Positions 8,741 through 16,461 of a stretch of DNA of 64,000 nt are shown one piece after another. A program made the translations under genes and the position numbers. The notes below the pieces were generated by a model. That model was not told where the DNA came from. It saw only the letters and a program-made list of their open reading frames with translations, and searched no databases. Position 1 is the first letter of the stretch; each line of letters opens with the position of its first letter. Location of the stretch: positions 124,001 to 188,000 of the forward strand of contig NZ_JARXYR010000002.1 of the NCBI RefSeq assembly GCF_029893635.1. Reading direction: 5' to 3'. This stretch comes from Variovorax sp. TBS-050B (GTDB lineage: Bacteria > Pseudomonadota > Gammaproteobacteria > Burkholderiales > Burkholderiaceae_C).

Positions 8741-9157
8741 CTACTTCTTCGGCGTCTGCATCGACGGGAAGCTCTCGGCCACCGCCTGCACCTCGGGCGA
8801 GAAGTCGCCGAGCTCCTGGATCTGGCGCACCTCGATCACCTCGTTCTCGCCGCCGGGGCAGCGCGTGGCCCATTCGATGGCCTCGGCGCGCGAGGCGACG
8901 TCGATGATCCAGTAGCCGCCGAGCACCTCCTTCGCTTCGGCGAAGGGGCCGTCGACCACCTGGGGCTTGCGGCCCGGAAAGCTCACCCTGGCGCCCATCG
9001 AGGGCGGATGCAGGCCCTCGCAACTGACCAGCACGCCGGCCTTCTGCAGCGACGCGTTGTAGGCCATCATGGCCGCCACCGCGCCCACGTCTTCGGGCAT
9101 GGTGCCGGGCGCGGCGTTCTCGTAGCCGTGGGGAATCATCAGCAGCATGAATCGCAT
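8741..9157 (-). CDS. YCII-related (DGPF domain) protein
   Basis: A 138-residue YCII-like protein. The fold's hallmark is present: MRFMLLMIPHG at the N-terminus and VVDGPFAEAKEVLGGYWIID with the DGPF tetrad in the middle. Members form small ferredoxin-like alpha/beta barrels. Enzymatic function is unproven, although a His-Asp pair is catalytic in some YciI relatives. An AAGGAG ribosome site lies eight bases ahead of the ATG. It is the second gene of a two-gene operon, 25 bases after its paralogue. DGPF proteins are the typical partners of ECF42 sigma factors, which supports the assignment of both. Confidence 0.88.
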   Translation of the reverse strand: MRFMLLMIPHGYENAAPGTMPEDVGAVAAMMAYNASLQKAGVLVSCEGLHPPSMGARVSFPGRKPQVVDGPFAEAKEVLGGYWIIDVASRAEAIEWATRCPGGENEVIEVRQIQELGDFSPEVQAVAESFPSMQTPKK

Positions 9158-9182
9158 GGCTGTCTCCTTGGCGGCGGCGGTG

Positions 9183-9614
9183 TCAGCGGGCGCCCTTGGC
9201 CTGGGCGGCCTCGGTCTCGGCGCGCAGGCGGTCTTCCTGCGCCAGCAGCTCGGGCGTCATCGAATCGCCGAAATCGGTGGCCTCGAACACCTGGCGGATC
9301 TCGATCTCGCCTTCCTGGAACGGGCTGCGCTTGATCCACTCGACGGCTTCTTCCAGCGACCTGACCTGCAGCAGCCAGAAGCCCGCGAGCAGTTCCTTGG
9401 TCTCGGCGAAGGGGCCGTCGATGACGGTGCGCTTGCTGCCTTCGCAGCGCACGCGCGCGCCCTTCGACGAAGGATGCAGCCCCTCGCCGGCCAGCAGCAC
9501 GCCGGCCTTGACCAGCTCCTCGTTGAACTTGCCCATGGCGGTGAGCACCTCGGTGCTCGGCATCACGCCGGCTTCGGAATCCTTGTTGGCCTTGACCAGA
9601 ACCATGAATCGCAT
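9183..9614 (-). CDS. YCII-related (DGPF domain) protein, promoter-proximal copy
   Basis: A 143-residue YCII/DGPF protein, paralogous to the gene just downstream. It begins MRFMVLVKANKDSEAGVMPS, carries VIDGPFAETKELLAGFWLLQ with the DGPF motif, and ends in a charged helix (LLAQEDRLRAETEAAQAKG). An AGGAG site precedes the ATG. About 60 bases upstream is a match to the promoter published for ECF42 sigma factors (see that feature), so this operon is the likely target of the sigma factor encoded at 6375-7664. The biochemical role is unknown. Confidence 0.88.
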   Translation of the reverse strand: MRFMVLVKANKDSEAGVMPSTEVLTAMGKFNEELVKAGVLLAGEGLHPSSKGARVRCEGSKRTVIDGPFAETKELLAGFWLLQVRSLEEAVEWIKRSPFQEGEIEIRQVFEATDFGDSMTPELLAQEDRLRAETEAAQAKGAR

Positions 9615-9677
9615 GTCGTTTCTCCTGCGGGTTGAATGAAGTCGGGAACCGCGAAAAAGGCGCGCTCCCGTTCACAC

Positions 9678-9704
9678 GTCGCGCGGCGGCCCGGCGGATC
9701 GACA
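9678..9704 (-). promoter_or_regulatory. Putative ECF42-dependent promoter of the DGPF operon
   Basis: On the minus strand, TGTCGA (9704-9699) is followed after exactly 17 bases by CGAC (9681-9678), 63 bases ahead of the first DGPF gene. As I recall it, the motif reported for ECF42 in Streptomyces venezuelae is TGTCGA at -35 and CGA/TC at -10, so both boxes match. No equivalent lies ahead of the sigma gene itself or the SUMF1-domain gene. This is inference from pattern and context; no expression data are available here. Confidence 0.6.
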
Positions 9705-9750
9705 GGCCGACGTCGGCATTTTTGTAAATGAATGTTTCAGTGCGGCGGGC

Positions 9751-10179
9751 TCACAGGTAGCCGCAGAAGCGCAGCACATGGCCGTCGGGTTCGCGGATCG
9801 CGAACTCCCGCAGGCCCCAGGGCTGGGAGGTCGGCGGCTCGACCACCGTGACGCCGCGCTTCAGGTAGGCGGCATGCAGGCCGTCGACGTCCTTGCCCAC
9901 GTGGATCACGATCTCGCCGCGCCAGGGCGGCGCGCCGCGCGTGCTGCACTGCCACAGCCGCAGGTAGACCGGGTCGCCGTAGCTGCGGTCGCCCTTCTTG
10001 ACGCGGGCATAGCTCGGCGGTTCGCCCGCGATGAAGTCGAGCTCGAAGCCGAGCACGTCGCAAAACCAGCGTGCGGCGCGCGTGACGTCGGACACCGGCA
10101 GCACGGGCTGCACGCCGTGGAACTCGTGCAGCGTGCCGAGGTCGGGCGCGTCGGCCACGCCGGGCCGGGCGGCCGTCAT
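9751..10179 (-). CDS. VOC (glyoxalase/bleomycin-resistance) family protein
   Basis: A 142-residue protein with one vicinal-oxygen-chelate domain: VQPVLPVSDVTRAARWFCDVLGFELDF opens the first beta-alpha-beta-beta-beta module, and the C-terminal IREPDGHVLRF carries the usual Glu/His region. VOC proteins bind divalent metals or small drugs; the substrate is not predictable here. The start ATG overlaps the stop of the SirB1-like gene (ATGA), so it is translationally coupled to it. Because of a one-base insertion upstream, the damaged SirB1 frame runs into this one without a stop and an automatic caller could report a false 426-residue fusion. Confidence 0.82.
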   Translation of the reverse strand: MTAARPGVADAPDLGTLHEFHGVQPVLPVSDVTRAARWFCDVLGFELDFIAGEPPSYARVKKGDRSYGDPVYLRLWQCSTRGAPPWRGEIVIHVGKDVDGLHAAYLKRGVTVVEPPTSQPWGLREFAIREPDGHVLRFCGYL

Positions 10180-11031
10180 CCGTTCGACGCCCGCCGCAGC
10201 GCGGCCACGCGCTCCGCGATGTCGTCGACGTCGAGCGCGTCCTCGGCATGCGTGAGGTAGGTTTCGAGGTCGCGCACCGCGGCCGCCGTGTTGCCCTGCC
10301 CGGCATGCGCGAGGCCGCGGTCGCGGTACTCGCCCCAGGCGTTGGGCAGCAGCGTGACGAGACGGTCCTGCACCGCGATGGCGCGCTGCCAGTCTTCCTG
10401 CGCGCGGTGCACTTCCTTGAGGTTGCGCAGCATGCGCGCAATGATCTCGCGCGGGCTCGCGGGCTGGAGGTAGAGGCCCAGCGGCACGTCGAAGTCGCCC
10501 CACCAGGCCGTTGCTGCGCTTGTAGGGCTCGAGCCGTTCGCTGAGTTCCTCGCGCGAGAGCGACTTGCCGGTGAAGGGGTCGATCACCACCTGCCCCTTC
10601 GGCAGCGTGACCTTGAGCATGAAGTGGCCCGGAAATCCGACGCCGCGCGCCTGCAGCCCCAGCCCCTGCGCGAGTTCCATCCAGAGCACCGCGAGCGAGA
10701 TCGGAATGCCGCGGCGGGTGCGCAGCACCGCATTGAGGTAGCTGTTGTCGGGGTCGTAGTAGTCGTTGACGTTGCCGCCGAAGCTCAGGTCGTTGAAGAA
10801 GAACTGGTTGAGCGCGCGCAGCCGCGCGAGCGGTGCGGCATCGCCCGGCAGCCGGCGCTTGAGGCGGGCGAGCAGCTGGTCGACGTCGCCCAGCACCTGC
10901 TGCACGTCGAGGTCGGGGTATTCGTCCTGTGCCAGGCTGGCGGCAGCCTCGAGCAGCGGAAAGTGGTCGTCGCTCTGCACCAGCGACTCGAAGTACGCGA
11001 GGGCGGTGGGAACCTGGAAGCTGAACGTCAT
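10176..11031 (-). pseudogene. SirB1-like transglutaminase/TPR protein, frameshifted
   Basis: Matches the SirB1 family (transglutaminase-like fold followed by TPR-like helices). Frame one, from the ATG at 11031, gives MTFSFQVPTALAYFESLV through ...LEPYKRSNGLVG, with the family block NQFFFNDLSFGGNVNDYYD and the RRGIPISLAVLWMELA and GVGFPGHFMLKV segments. The sequence then continues in another frame as DFDVPLGLYLQPASPREIIARMLRNLKEVH to RAALRRASNG and a stop at 10176. The switch falls in a four-G run on the coding strand (10498-10501) where three G restore one 284-residue frame. Either a sequencing error or a real inactivation. The role of SirB1 proteins is poorly defined. Confidence 0.8.
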
Positions 11032-11141
11032 ATGTCTTTGTAGAGGAGCATGCGGGGAGCGTCAAGGCGGTGTTTGCAGCTTGCGCGATCCGGAAATCGC
11101 CCCTCGCAGGGCCGGGCGAAACGCCTTCCGCCCGGGTGCGT

Positions 11142-12695
11142 TCAGCGCCGCATGAAGCTGCGCAGGCGCACGCCCACGGCCGCCAGCACGCCGAAGTACA
11201 GCAGCCCCGCGCCCGCGATCAGCGCGGCCAGCCAGCCGATGCGCAGCAGCCGCTGTCCGCGCAGCGCGATCCAGTCGACATGTTGCGCGCCCCAGGCCAG
11301 CACGCCGGCCAGCACCAGCGTGCCCGCCGCCACCTGCAGCACGAACCGGCCCCAGCCCGGCGCGGGCCTGTAGCTGCCGCGGCGGATCAGGCCGACCAGC
11401 AGCCACGCCGCATTGACCAGCGCGCCGATCGCAATGGTCAGCGTGAGCGCCGCATGCTGCAGCACCGGCACGAGGACGAGGTTGAGCAGCTGGATCAGCA
11501 CCAGCACCGCGACCGCGATGACCACCGGGGTGCGCATGTCGTGGCGGGCGTAGTAGCCCGGCGCGAGCACCTTGATCGCCACGATGCCGACCAGGCCCAC
11601 GCCGTAGCCCATCAGGGCCAGCGTGGTGCGGCGCACGTCCTCGCCGCTGTAGGCGCCGTTGTGGAACAGCACCGCCACCAGCGGCTGCGAGAACAGCAGC
11701 AACGCGACCGCGCAGGGCGCCGAGAGCAGCACCACGAGGCGCAGGCCCCAGTCGAGCAGCGCCGAGTAGCGCGCGTCGTCCTTCGCGGCGCGCGCGCCGG
11801 CCAGCTGCGGCATCAGCACCACCCCGAGCGCCACGCCGAGCATGGCGGTGGGAAATTCCATCAGCCGGTCGGCGTTGACGATCCAGGTCACGCTGCCGGT
11901 CGCGAGGTGGGAGGCGATCTGGGTGTTGATGAGCAGCGAGATCTGCGCCACGCTCACGCCCAGCAGGGCCGGCGCCATCAGCTTCACCACCTTGCGCGTG
12001 GTCGGGTCGGCCCAGGCCGTGCGCAGCGCGCGGAAGCTCAGGCCGATGCGCGGCAGCAGCCCCAGCTTGCGCAGCGCCGGCAGCTGCAGGGCGAGCTGCA
12101 GCACGCCGCCCACCAGCACGCCCGCGCATTGCGCATAGATCGGCTCGATGCCCCAGCGCCGGAAAAGCGGCGCGCCGGCCACGATCGCCAGGATCAGCGA
12201 CAGGTTGAGCAGCACCGGCGAGGCCGCCGGCACCGCGAACTTGCGCCAGGTGTTGAGGATGCCCCCGGCCAGCGCCACCAGCGACATGAAGCCGATGTAG
12301 GGGAACATCCAGCGCGTCATGACCACCGCCGCGTCGAAGCCCGACAGGCCGCTGGCCATGGCCCAGACCAGCCACGGCGCGCCCAGCACGCCGGCCACGC
12401 ACAGCAGCACCAGCGCCCAGGCGAGCAGCGTGGCCACGTGGTCGATCAGCGCCTTGGCGCCCTCCTCGCCGGCCTCGGTCTTCTGCGCCGCCAGCACCGG
12501 CACGAAGGCCTGGCTGAACGCGCCTTCGCCGAATACCCGTCGGAACAGGTTGGGAATACGGAAGGCGACGTTGAAGGCGTCGGTCAGTGCGCTGACGCCG
12601 AAAACCGAGGCGAAAAGCACGTCGCGCACGAGGCCCGTGATCCGCGAGGCGAGGGTCAGCAGCGAGACGGTGGAGGCGGATTTGAGCAGGGACAC
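11142..12695 (-). CDS. murJ: Lipid II flippase MurJ
   Basis: Moves lipid II across the inner membrane for peptidoglycan synthesis. The protein is 517 residues with about 14 hydrophobic segments, MOP/MATE-like. The N-terminus SLLKSASTVSLLTLASRITGLVRD is the family signature; further on come FRIPNLFRRVFGEGAFSQAF and VSVAQISLLINTQIAS, which hold residues conserved in MurJ. I chose the GTG at 12695 because homologues begin at this point; an ATG at 12743 would add 16 atypical residues. It is divergent from rpsT with a 106-base gap. A 7-bp GC hairpin beyond the stop (11112-11118/11129-11135) has no T-tract. Confidence 0.93.
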   Translation of the reverse strand: MSLLKSASTVSLLTLASRITGLVRDVLFASVFGVSALTDAFNVAFRIPNLFRRVFGEGAFSQAFVPVLAAQKTEAGEEGAKALIDHVATLLAWALVLLCVAGVLGAPWLVWAMASGLSGFDAAVVMTRWMFPYIGFMSLVALAGGILNTWRKFAVPAASPVLLNLSLILAIVAGAPLFRRWGIEPIYAQCAGVLVGGVLQLALQLPALRKLGLLPRIGLSFRALRTAWADPTTRKVVKLMAPALLGVSVAQISLLINTQIASHLATGSVTWIVNADRLMEFPTAMLGVALGVVLMPQLAGARAAKDDARYSALLDWGLRLVVLLSAPCAVALLLFSQPLVAVLFHNGAYSGEDVRRTTLALMGYGVGLVGIVAIKVLAPGYYARHDMRTPVVIAVAVLVLIQLLNLVLVPVLQHAALTLTIAIGALVNAAWLLVGLIRRGSYRPAPGWGRFVLQVAAGTLVLAGVLAWGAQHVDWIALRGQRLLRIGWLAALIAGAGLLYFGVLAAVGVRLRSFMRR

Positions 12696-12750
12696 GGGGC
12701 GAGTGTAGGGCCCTGCGCACCCCGGATTCGGCGAAAAACGCAACCCGGCC

Positions 12751-12756
12751 TATAAT
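12751..12756 (+). promoter_or_regulatory. -10 element of the rpsT promoter
   Basis: A perfect TATAAT lies 45 bases before the rpsT start codon. The best -35 candidate, TTCGGC 18 bases upstream, is poor. A ribosomal-protein gene can be well expressed from such a promoter, so the -10 is probably real, but the start site is not established. Confidence 0.55.
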
Positions 12757-12801
12757 GGAGGGCTTTGCTGCATCATCCTCAGACACTGAAGGAAACCAAC
12801 C

Positions 12802-13116
12802 ATGGCATCCGCCAAGCCCAAGAAAAAGAACCCGCGCCTCGCCTCCGGCCGTAAGCGCGTCCGCCAGGACACCAAGCTCAACGCAGCGAACACCTCGCTG
12901 CGCTCCAAGTACCGCACCGCCGTGAAGAACGTCGAAAAGGCCGTTCTGGCCGGCGACAAGACCAAGGCGAGCGAACTGTTTGCCAAGGCCCAGAGCATCG
13001 TCGACGCCGTCGCCGACAAGGGCATCTTCCACAAGAACAAGGCTGCTCGCGACAAGAGCCGCCTGTCGGCGAAGGTCAAGGCCCTCGCCCTCGCGCCTGA
13101 AAAGGCCGCCGCCTGA
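12802..13116 (+). CDS. rpsT: 30S ribosomal protein S20
   Basis: Small-subunit protein that binds 16S rRNA early in assembly. It is 104 residues, very lysine/alanine rich, starting [20 protein letters not shown] and containing the conserved [17 protein letters not shown] and [16 protein letters not shown] blocks. Length is slightly above the E. coli protein because of a C-terminal ALAPEKAAA tail. The gene is monocistronic: its own TATAAT is upstream and a strong terminator is 75 bases downstream. A GGAAACC stretch precedes the ATG. Confidence 0.97.
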   Translation: MASAKPKKKNPRLASGRKRVRQDTKLNAANTSLRSKYRTAVKNVEKAVLAGDKTKASELFAKAQSIVDAVADKGIFHKNKAARDKSRLSAKVKALALAPEKAAA

Positions 13117-13190
13117 CACCTGTCGTCAGGCAAGCCCGGACTGAAAGCTTTCGGTCCGCCGTTTGATCGGGGTGCGCTGCAGCAAAGTGT

Positions 13191-13216
13191 AAAAAACCGC
13201 CTTCGGGCGGTTTTTT
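13191..13216. terminator. Bidirectional intrinsic terminator between rpsT and the DUF3579 gene
   Basis: An 11-bp perfect stem (13191-13201 with 13206-13216) closes a TTCG tetraloop. The stem is AAAAAACCGCC against GGCGGTTTTTT, so it carries a T-tract on both strands and can end transcription of rpsT and of the convergent DUF3579 gene. Confidence 0.92.
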
Positions 13217-13242
13217 CATGGGCGATCGTTGCGCGGAACGAC

Positions 13243-13575
13243 TCAGGCCTTCTTCGGCGCGGCTTCGGGGACGTCGGGCACGAGGCAGGCCTCGGCCACC
13301 TGCAGATCGTTGTCGCGCGCGAAATTGACGCAGAAGTCCCAGGCCATGGGTTCGGCATCGCGCAGCGCCCTGTTCACGACCACGCACTTCACCCCGTTGA
13401 TGGTGGTCGGCACGCACCACGGCGAGTAGCTCAGATGACTTCCCGGGTAGGCGCCGCCAGGACGGAAGGAGCACATCACGCCGGCCAGCCGCTCGGCCCA
13501 GTCGCTGGGGCGGAAGGTCCGGCCATCGCGCGTGATGCCCTGGATGAAGATTTCTTTGGCAGTGGGGGAAATCAT
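13243..13575 (-). CDS. DUF3579 family protein
   Basis: A 110-residue protein recognisable as DUF3579, a betaproteobacterial family of unknown function, by ISPTAKEIFIQGITRDGRTFRPSDWAERLAGVM-type sequence and YSPWCVPTTINGVKCVVVNRAL. There is no signal peptide or membrane segment. I chose the ATG at 13575 (MISPTAKE), which matches the compact family size; an ATG at 13659 would add 28 residues. The gene sits between rpsT and argD-argF, convergent with rpsT and divergent from argD. Nothing in the sequence reveals a catalytic site. Confidence 0.8.
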   Translation of the reverse strand: MISPTAKEIFIQGITRDGRTFRPSDWAERLAGVMCSFRPGGAYPGSHLSYSPWCVPTTINGVKCVVVNRALRDAEPMAWDFCVNFARDNDLQVAEACLVPDVPEAAPKKA

Positions 13576-13734
13576 CGTGGAGTGAGGCGACCGGAGCAGG
13601 TGCTGCAGTGCAGCAAGGGATTGTATCCGCGGCATTCCGGCCCCTCGGACAGAGGGCATTGCTGTGATGCGGAATCCTCAACGAAGCCGTCAGACCGCGC
13701 GCCTAGAATCCGCCTTCCCTATCTGGAGAACCGA

Positions 13735-14943
13735 ATGAGCGCTACCGCCGAGCCCACCTCGCCTCACGTCATGAACACCTACGGCCGTCTGCCGATCGCG
13801 TTGACGCACGGCCAAGGCTGCCGAGTCTGGGACACGAACGGCAAGGCGTACCTCGATGGCCTCGGCGGCATCGCCGTCAACACGCTCGGCCACAACCACC
13901 CCGAGCTGGTGCCGGCGCTGCAGGACCAGGTCGCGAAGCTGATCCACAGCTCCAACTACTACCACGTGCCGGGCCAGGAACAGCTCGCGGCCAAGCTGGT
14001 CGAGCTCTCGGGCCTGACCAACGCCTTCTTCTGCTGCACCGGCCTGGAAGCCAACGAGGCGGCGCTCAAGCTGGCGCGCAAGTTCGGCCATGACAAGGGC
14101 ATCGAGCGCCCGGAGATCGTGGTCTACGAAGCCGCCTTCCACGGCCGCAGCATCGCCACGCTGTCCGCCACCGGCAACCCGAAGGTGCAGGCCGGCTTCG
14201 GTCCGCTGGTCGAGGGCTTCATCCGCGTGCCGCTGAACGACATCGAGGCGCTGAAGAAGGCGACCGAGGGCAATCCGAACGTGGTGGCCGTGTTCTTCGA
14301 GACCATCCAGGGCGAAGGCGGCATCAACCCGATGCGCTGGGACTACCTGAAGCAGGTGCGCGCGCTCTGCGACGAGCGCGACTGGCTCATGATGATCGAC
14401 GAGGTGCAATGCGGCATGGGCCGCACCGGCAAGTGGTTCGCGCACCAGTGGGCCGGGATCAAGCCCGACGTGATGCCGCTCGCCAAGGGCCTGGGCTCGG
14501 GCGTGCCGGTCGGCGCCGTGGTGGCCGGCCCCAAGGCCGCCAGGATCTTCGGCCCCGGCAACCACGGCACCACCTTCGGCGGCAATCCGCTCGCGATGCG
14601 CGCCGGCATCGAGACCATCCGCATCATGGAAGAGCACAAGCTGCTCGACAACGCCGCCACCGTGGGCGCGCACCTCAAGGCCGCGCTCGAGCGCGAACTC
14701 GGCGGCCTCGCGGGCGTGAAGGAGATCCGCGGCCAGGGCCTGATGCTCGGCATCGAGCTCGACCGCCCCTGCGGCGTGATCCTGAACCGCGCCTGCGACG
14801 CCGGCCTGCTGCTGAGCGTGACCGCCGACCGCGTGATCCGCCTCGTGCCGCCGCTGATCCTGAGCATCGCCGAGGCCGACGAGATCGTCGCGATCCTGGC
14901 GCCCATCGTGAAGAACTTCCTTTCGGAACCCGCCGCGCAATGA
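13735..14943 (+). CDS. argD: Acetylornithine aminotransferase (class III, PLP)
   Basis: Transfers an amino group between N-acetylglutamate semialdehyde and glutamate in arginine synthesis. The 402-residue class III aminotransferase shows NTYGRLPIALTHGQG at the start, GLEANEAALKLARK, EAAFHGRSIATLSATG, the MIDEVQCGMGRTG block with the PLP-binding Asp, and the Schiff-base Lys in PLAKGLGSG. The ATG at 13735 follows a GGAGAA ribosome site. The stop overlaps the argF start (ATGA), supporting ArgD over other ornithine-type transaminases. A TAGAAT at 13704-13709 could be the -10, but no -35 is evident. Confidence 0.93.
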   Translation: MSATAEPTSPHVMNTYGRLPIALTHGQGCRVWDTNGKAYLDGLGGIAVNTLGHNHPELVPALQDQVAKLIHSSNYYHVPGQEQLAAKLVELSGLTNAFFCCTGLEANEAALKLARKFGHDKGIERPEIVVYEAAFHGRSIATLSATGNPKVQAGFGPLVEGFIRVPLNDIEALKKATEGNPNVVAVFFETIQGEGGINPMRWDYLKQVRALCDERDWLMMIDEVQCGMGRTGKWFAHQWAGIKPDVMPLAKGLGSGVPVGAVVAGPKAARIFGPGNHGTTFGGNPLAMRAGIETIRIMEEHKLLDNAATVGAHLKAALERELGGLAGVKEIRGQGLMLGIELDRPCGVILNRACDAGLLLSVTADRVIRLVPPLILSIAEADEIVAILAPIVKNFLSEPAAQ

Positions 14944-15869
14944 CGACGACCGCCCACGCCATCCGCCACTACCTGCAGTTCTCGGACCTCACGGCCGACG
15001 AATACGCCTACCTGTTCGACCGCATGGCGGTCATCAAGCAGAAGTTCAAGACCTACGAGAAGCACCAGCCGCTGACCGACCGCACGCTGGCGATGATCTT
15101 CGAGAAGGCCTCCACGCGCACCCGCGTGAGCTTCGAGGCGGGCATGTACCAGCTCGGCGGCAGCGTGGTGCACCTGACCACCGGCGACAGCCAGCTCGGC
15201 CGCGCCGAGCCGATCGAGGACAGCGCCAAGGTCATCAGCCGCATGGTCGACCTGGTGATGATCCGGACCTTCGAGCAGACCAAGATCGACGCCTTCGCCG
15301 CGCATTCGCGCGTGCCGGTCATCAACGGCCTGACCAACGAGTTCCACCCCTGCCAGATCCTCGCGGACATCTTCACCTACATCGAGCACCGCGGATCGAT
15401 CCAGGGCAAGACCGTGGCCTGGGTTGGCGACGGCAACAACATGGCCAACACCTGGCTGCAGGCGGCCGAGATCCTCGGCTTCACGGTGCACGTGAGCACG
15501 CCCAGCGGCTACGAGGTCGACCAGTCGGTCGCCGGCATCCGCTCGGGCGACAGCTACAAGGTCTTCAAGGATCCGATGGAAGCCTGCCGCGGCGCCGACC
15601 TCGTGACCACCGACGTCTGGACCAGCATGGGCTACGAGTCCGAGAACGAGGCGCGCCGCAAGGCCTTCGCCGACTGGTGCGTGGACGAGGAGATGATGCG
15701 CGTGGCGCAGCCCGACGCCCTCTTCATGCACTGCCTGCCCGCGCACCGCGGCGAGGAAGTGCAGGCCGAGGTCATCGACGGCCCGCAGTCGGTGGTGTGG
15801 GACGAGGCCGAGAACCGGCTCCATGCGCAGAAGGCGCTGATGGAGTTCCTGCTGCTGGGGCGGCTCTGA
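14940..15869 (+). CDS. argF: Ornithine carbamoyltransferase
   Basis: Makes citrulline from ornithine and carbamoyl phosphate. The protein is 309 residues, the usual length. The carbamoyl-phosphate loop STRTR follows IFEKA at about 58-62, HPCQ lies in NEFHPCQILAD, and the ornithine/catalytic HCLPA motif is in FMHCLPAHRGEEV. The start codon overlaps the argD stop, so the two are translationally coupled. The frame is intact throughout. Confidence 0.96.
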   Translation: MTTTAHAIRHYLQFSDLTADEYAYLFDRMAVIKQKFKTYEKHQPLTDRTLAMIFEKASTRTRVSFEAGMYQLGGSVVHLTTGDSQLGRAEPIEDSAKVISRMVDLVMIRTFEQTKIDAFAAHSRVPVINGLTNEFHPCQILADIFTYIEHRGSIQGKTVAWVGDGNNMANTWLQAAEILGFTVHVSTPSGYEVDQSVAGIRSGDSYKVFKDPMEACRGADLVTTDVWTSMGYESENEARRKAFADWCVDEEMMRVAQPDALFMHCLPAHRGEEVQAEVIDGPQSVVWDEAENRLHAQKALMEFLLLGRL

Positions 15870-15897
15870 CCGCCCACGCGTCCATCAAGGCTGTCGC

Positions 15898-16461
15898 ATG
15901 GAGTTGATGGACCGCTACCTGCCGCGCTACCAGTTCGCCGAAGAACACAGCCTCTTCGTGCCCGCAGCGCCCGGCATCGTGCTCGACGCCGCAAGCCGGC
16001 CCGAGGTTGTCGATGACCCGGTCGCGCGCCACTTGATCGCGCTGCGCGAACTTCCCAACCGCCTGGCCGGACGCCTCGGCTTTGCATCGGCCCTGCAGCA
16101 ACGCCCGGCCTTCAGCCTGGAAGAATTCACGCCGCTCGGCCGCGACGGTGATCGCGAACTGGCCTTCGGCCTGGCTGGCCGCTTCTGGCGTTCGGATTAC
16201 GGTTTGGTGCCGCTGCCTGACGCCTCGGCATTTGCCGCACTCGACGCGACGGGGATCGCCAAGCTGGTGCTCAATTTCACCGCGCTGACCGAGGGCTCGG
16301 GTACGCGCCTCACGACGCGCACGCGCATCTGGTGCGGCGACGAGACGTCGCGGCGCCGCTTCAATCTCTACTGGCTGCTGATCCGCCCGGCGAGCGGATT
16401 GATTCGCCGCCGCCTGCTGCGGCGCGTGCACGATGCGGTGCTTGGCGCAGCGCGGGCCTGA
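15898..16461 (+). CDS. Uncharacterised protein, possibly START/SRPBCC-like
   Basis: A 187-residue soluble protein I cannot assign with confidence. It begins MELMDRYLPRYQFAEEHSLFVP, as many lipid- or polyketide-binding SRPBCC-type proteins do (motif 'Y.f.e.h...v.A....'), has FWRSDYGLVPL in the middle and ends TRTRIWCGDETSRRRFNLYWLLIRPASGLIRRRLLRRV, a pattern common in actinobacterial and betaproteobacterial hypothetical proteins of that fold. It starts 28 bases after argF on the same strand, so readthrough is possible, but no arginine-related role is suggested. Its stop abuts the stop of the convergent peptidase gene. Confidence 0.65.
   Translation: MELMDRYLPRYQFAEEHSLFVPAAPGIVLDAASRPEVVDDPVARHLIALRELPNRLAGRLGFASALQQRPAFSLEEFTPLGRDGDRELAFGLAGRFWRSDYGLVPLPDASAFAALDATGIAKLVLNFTALTEGSGTRLTTRTRIWCGDETSRRRFNLYWLLIRPASGLIRRRLLRRVHDAVLGAARA

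Noticed and set aside
9751..11031. A single SirB1-VOC fusion gene
   Set aside because: The SirB1 C-terminus is present in the other frame with its own stop overlapping the VOC start; the fusion arises only from one extra base.
13435..13734. A 100-residue N-terminal extension of ArgD
   Set aside because: The extra part is antisense to the DUF3579 gene and includes atypical sequence; the ATG at 13735 has a ribosome site and gives the family length.
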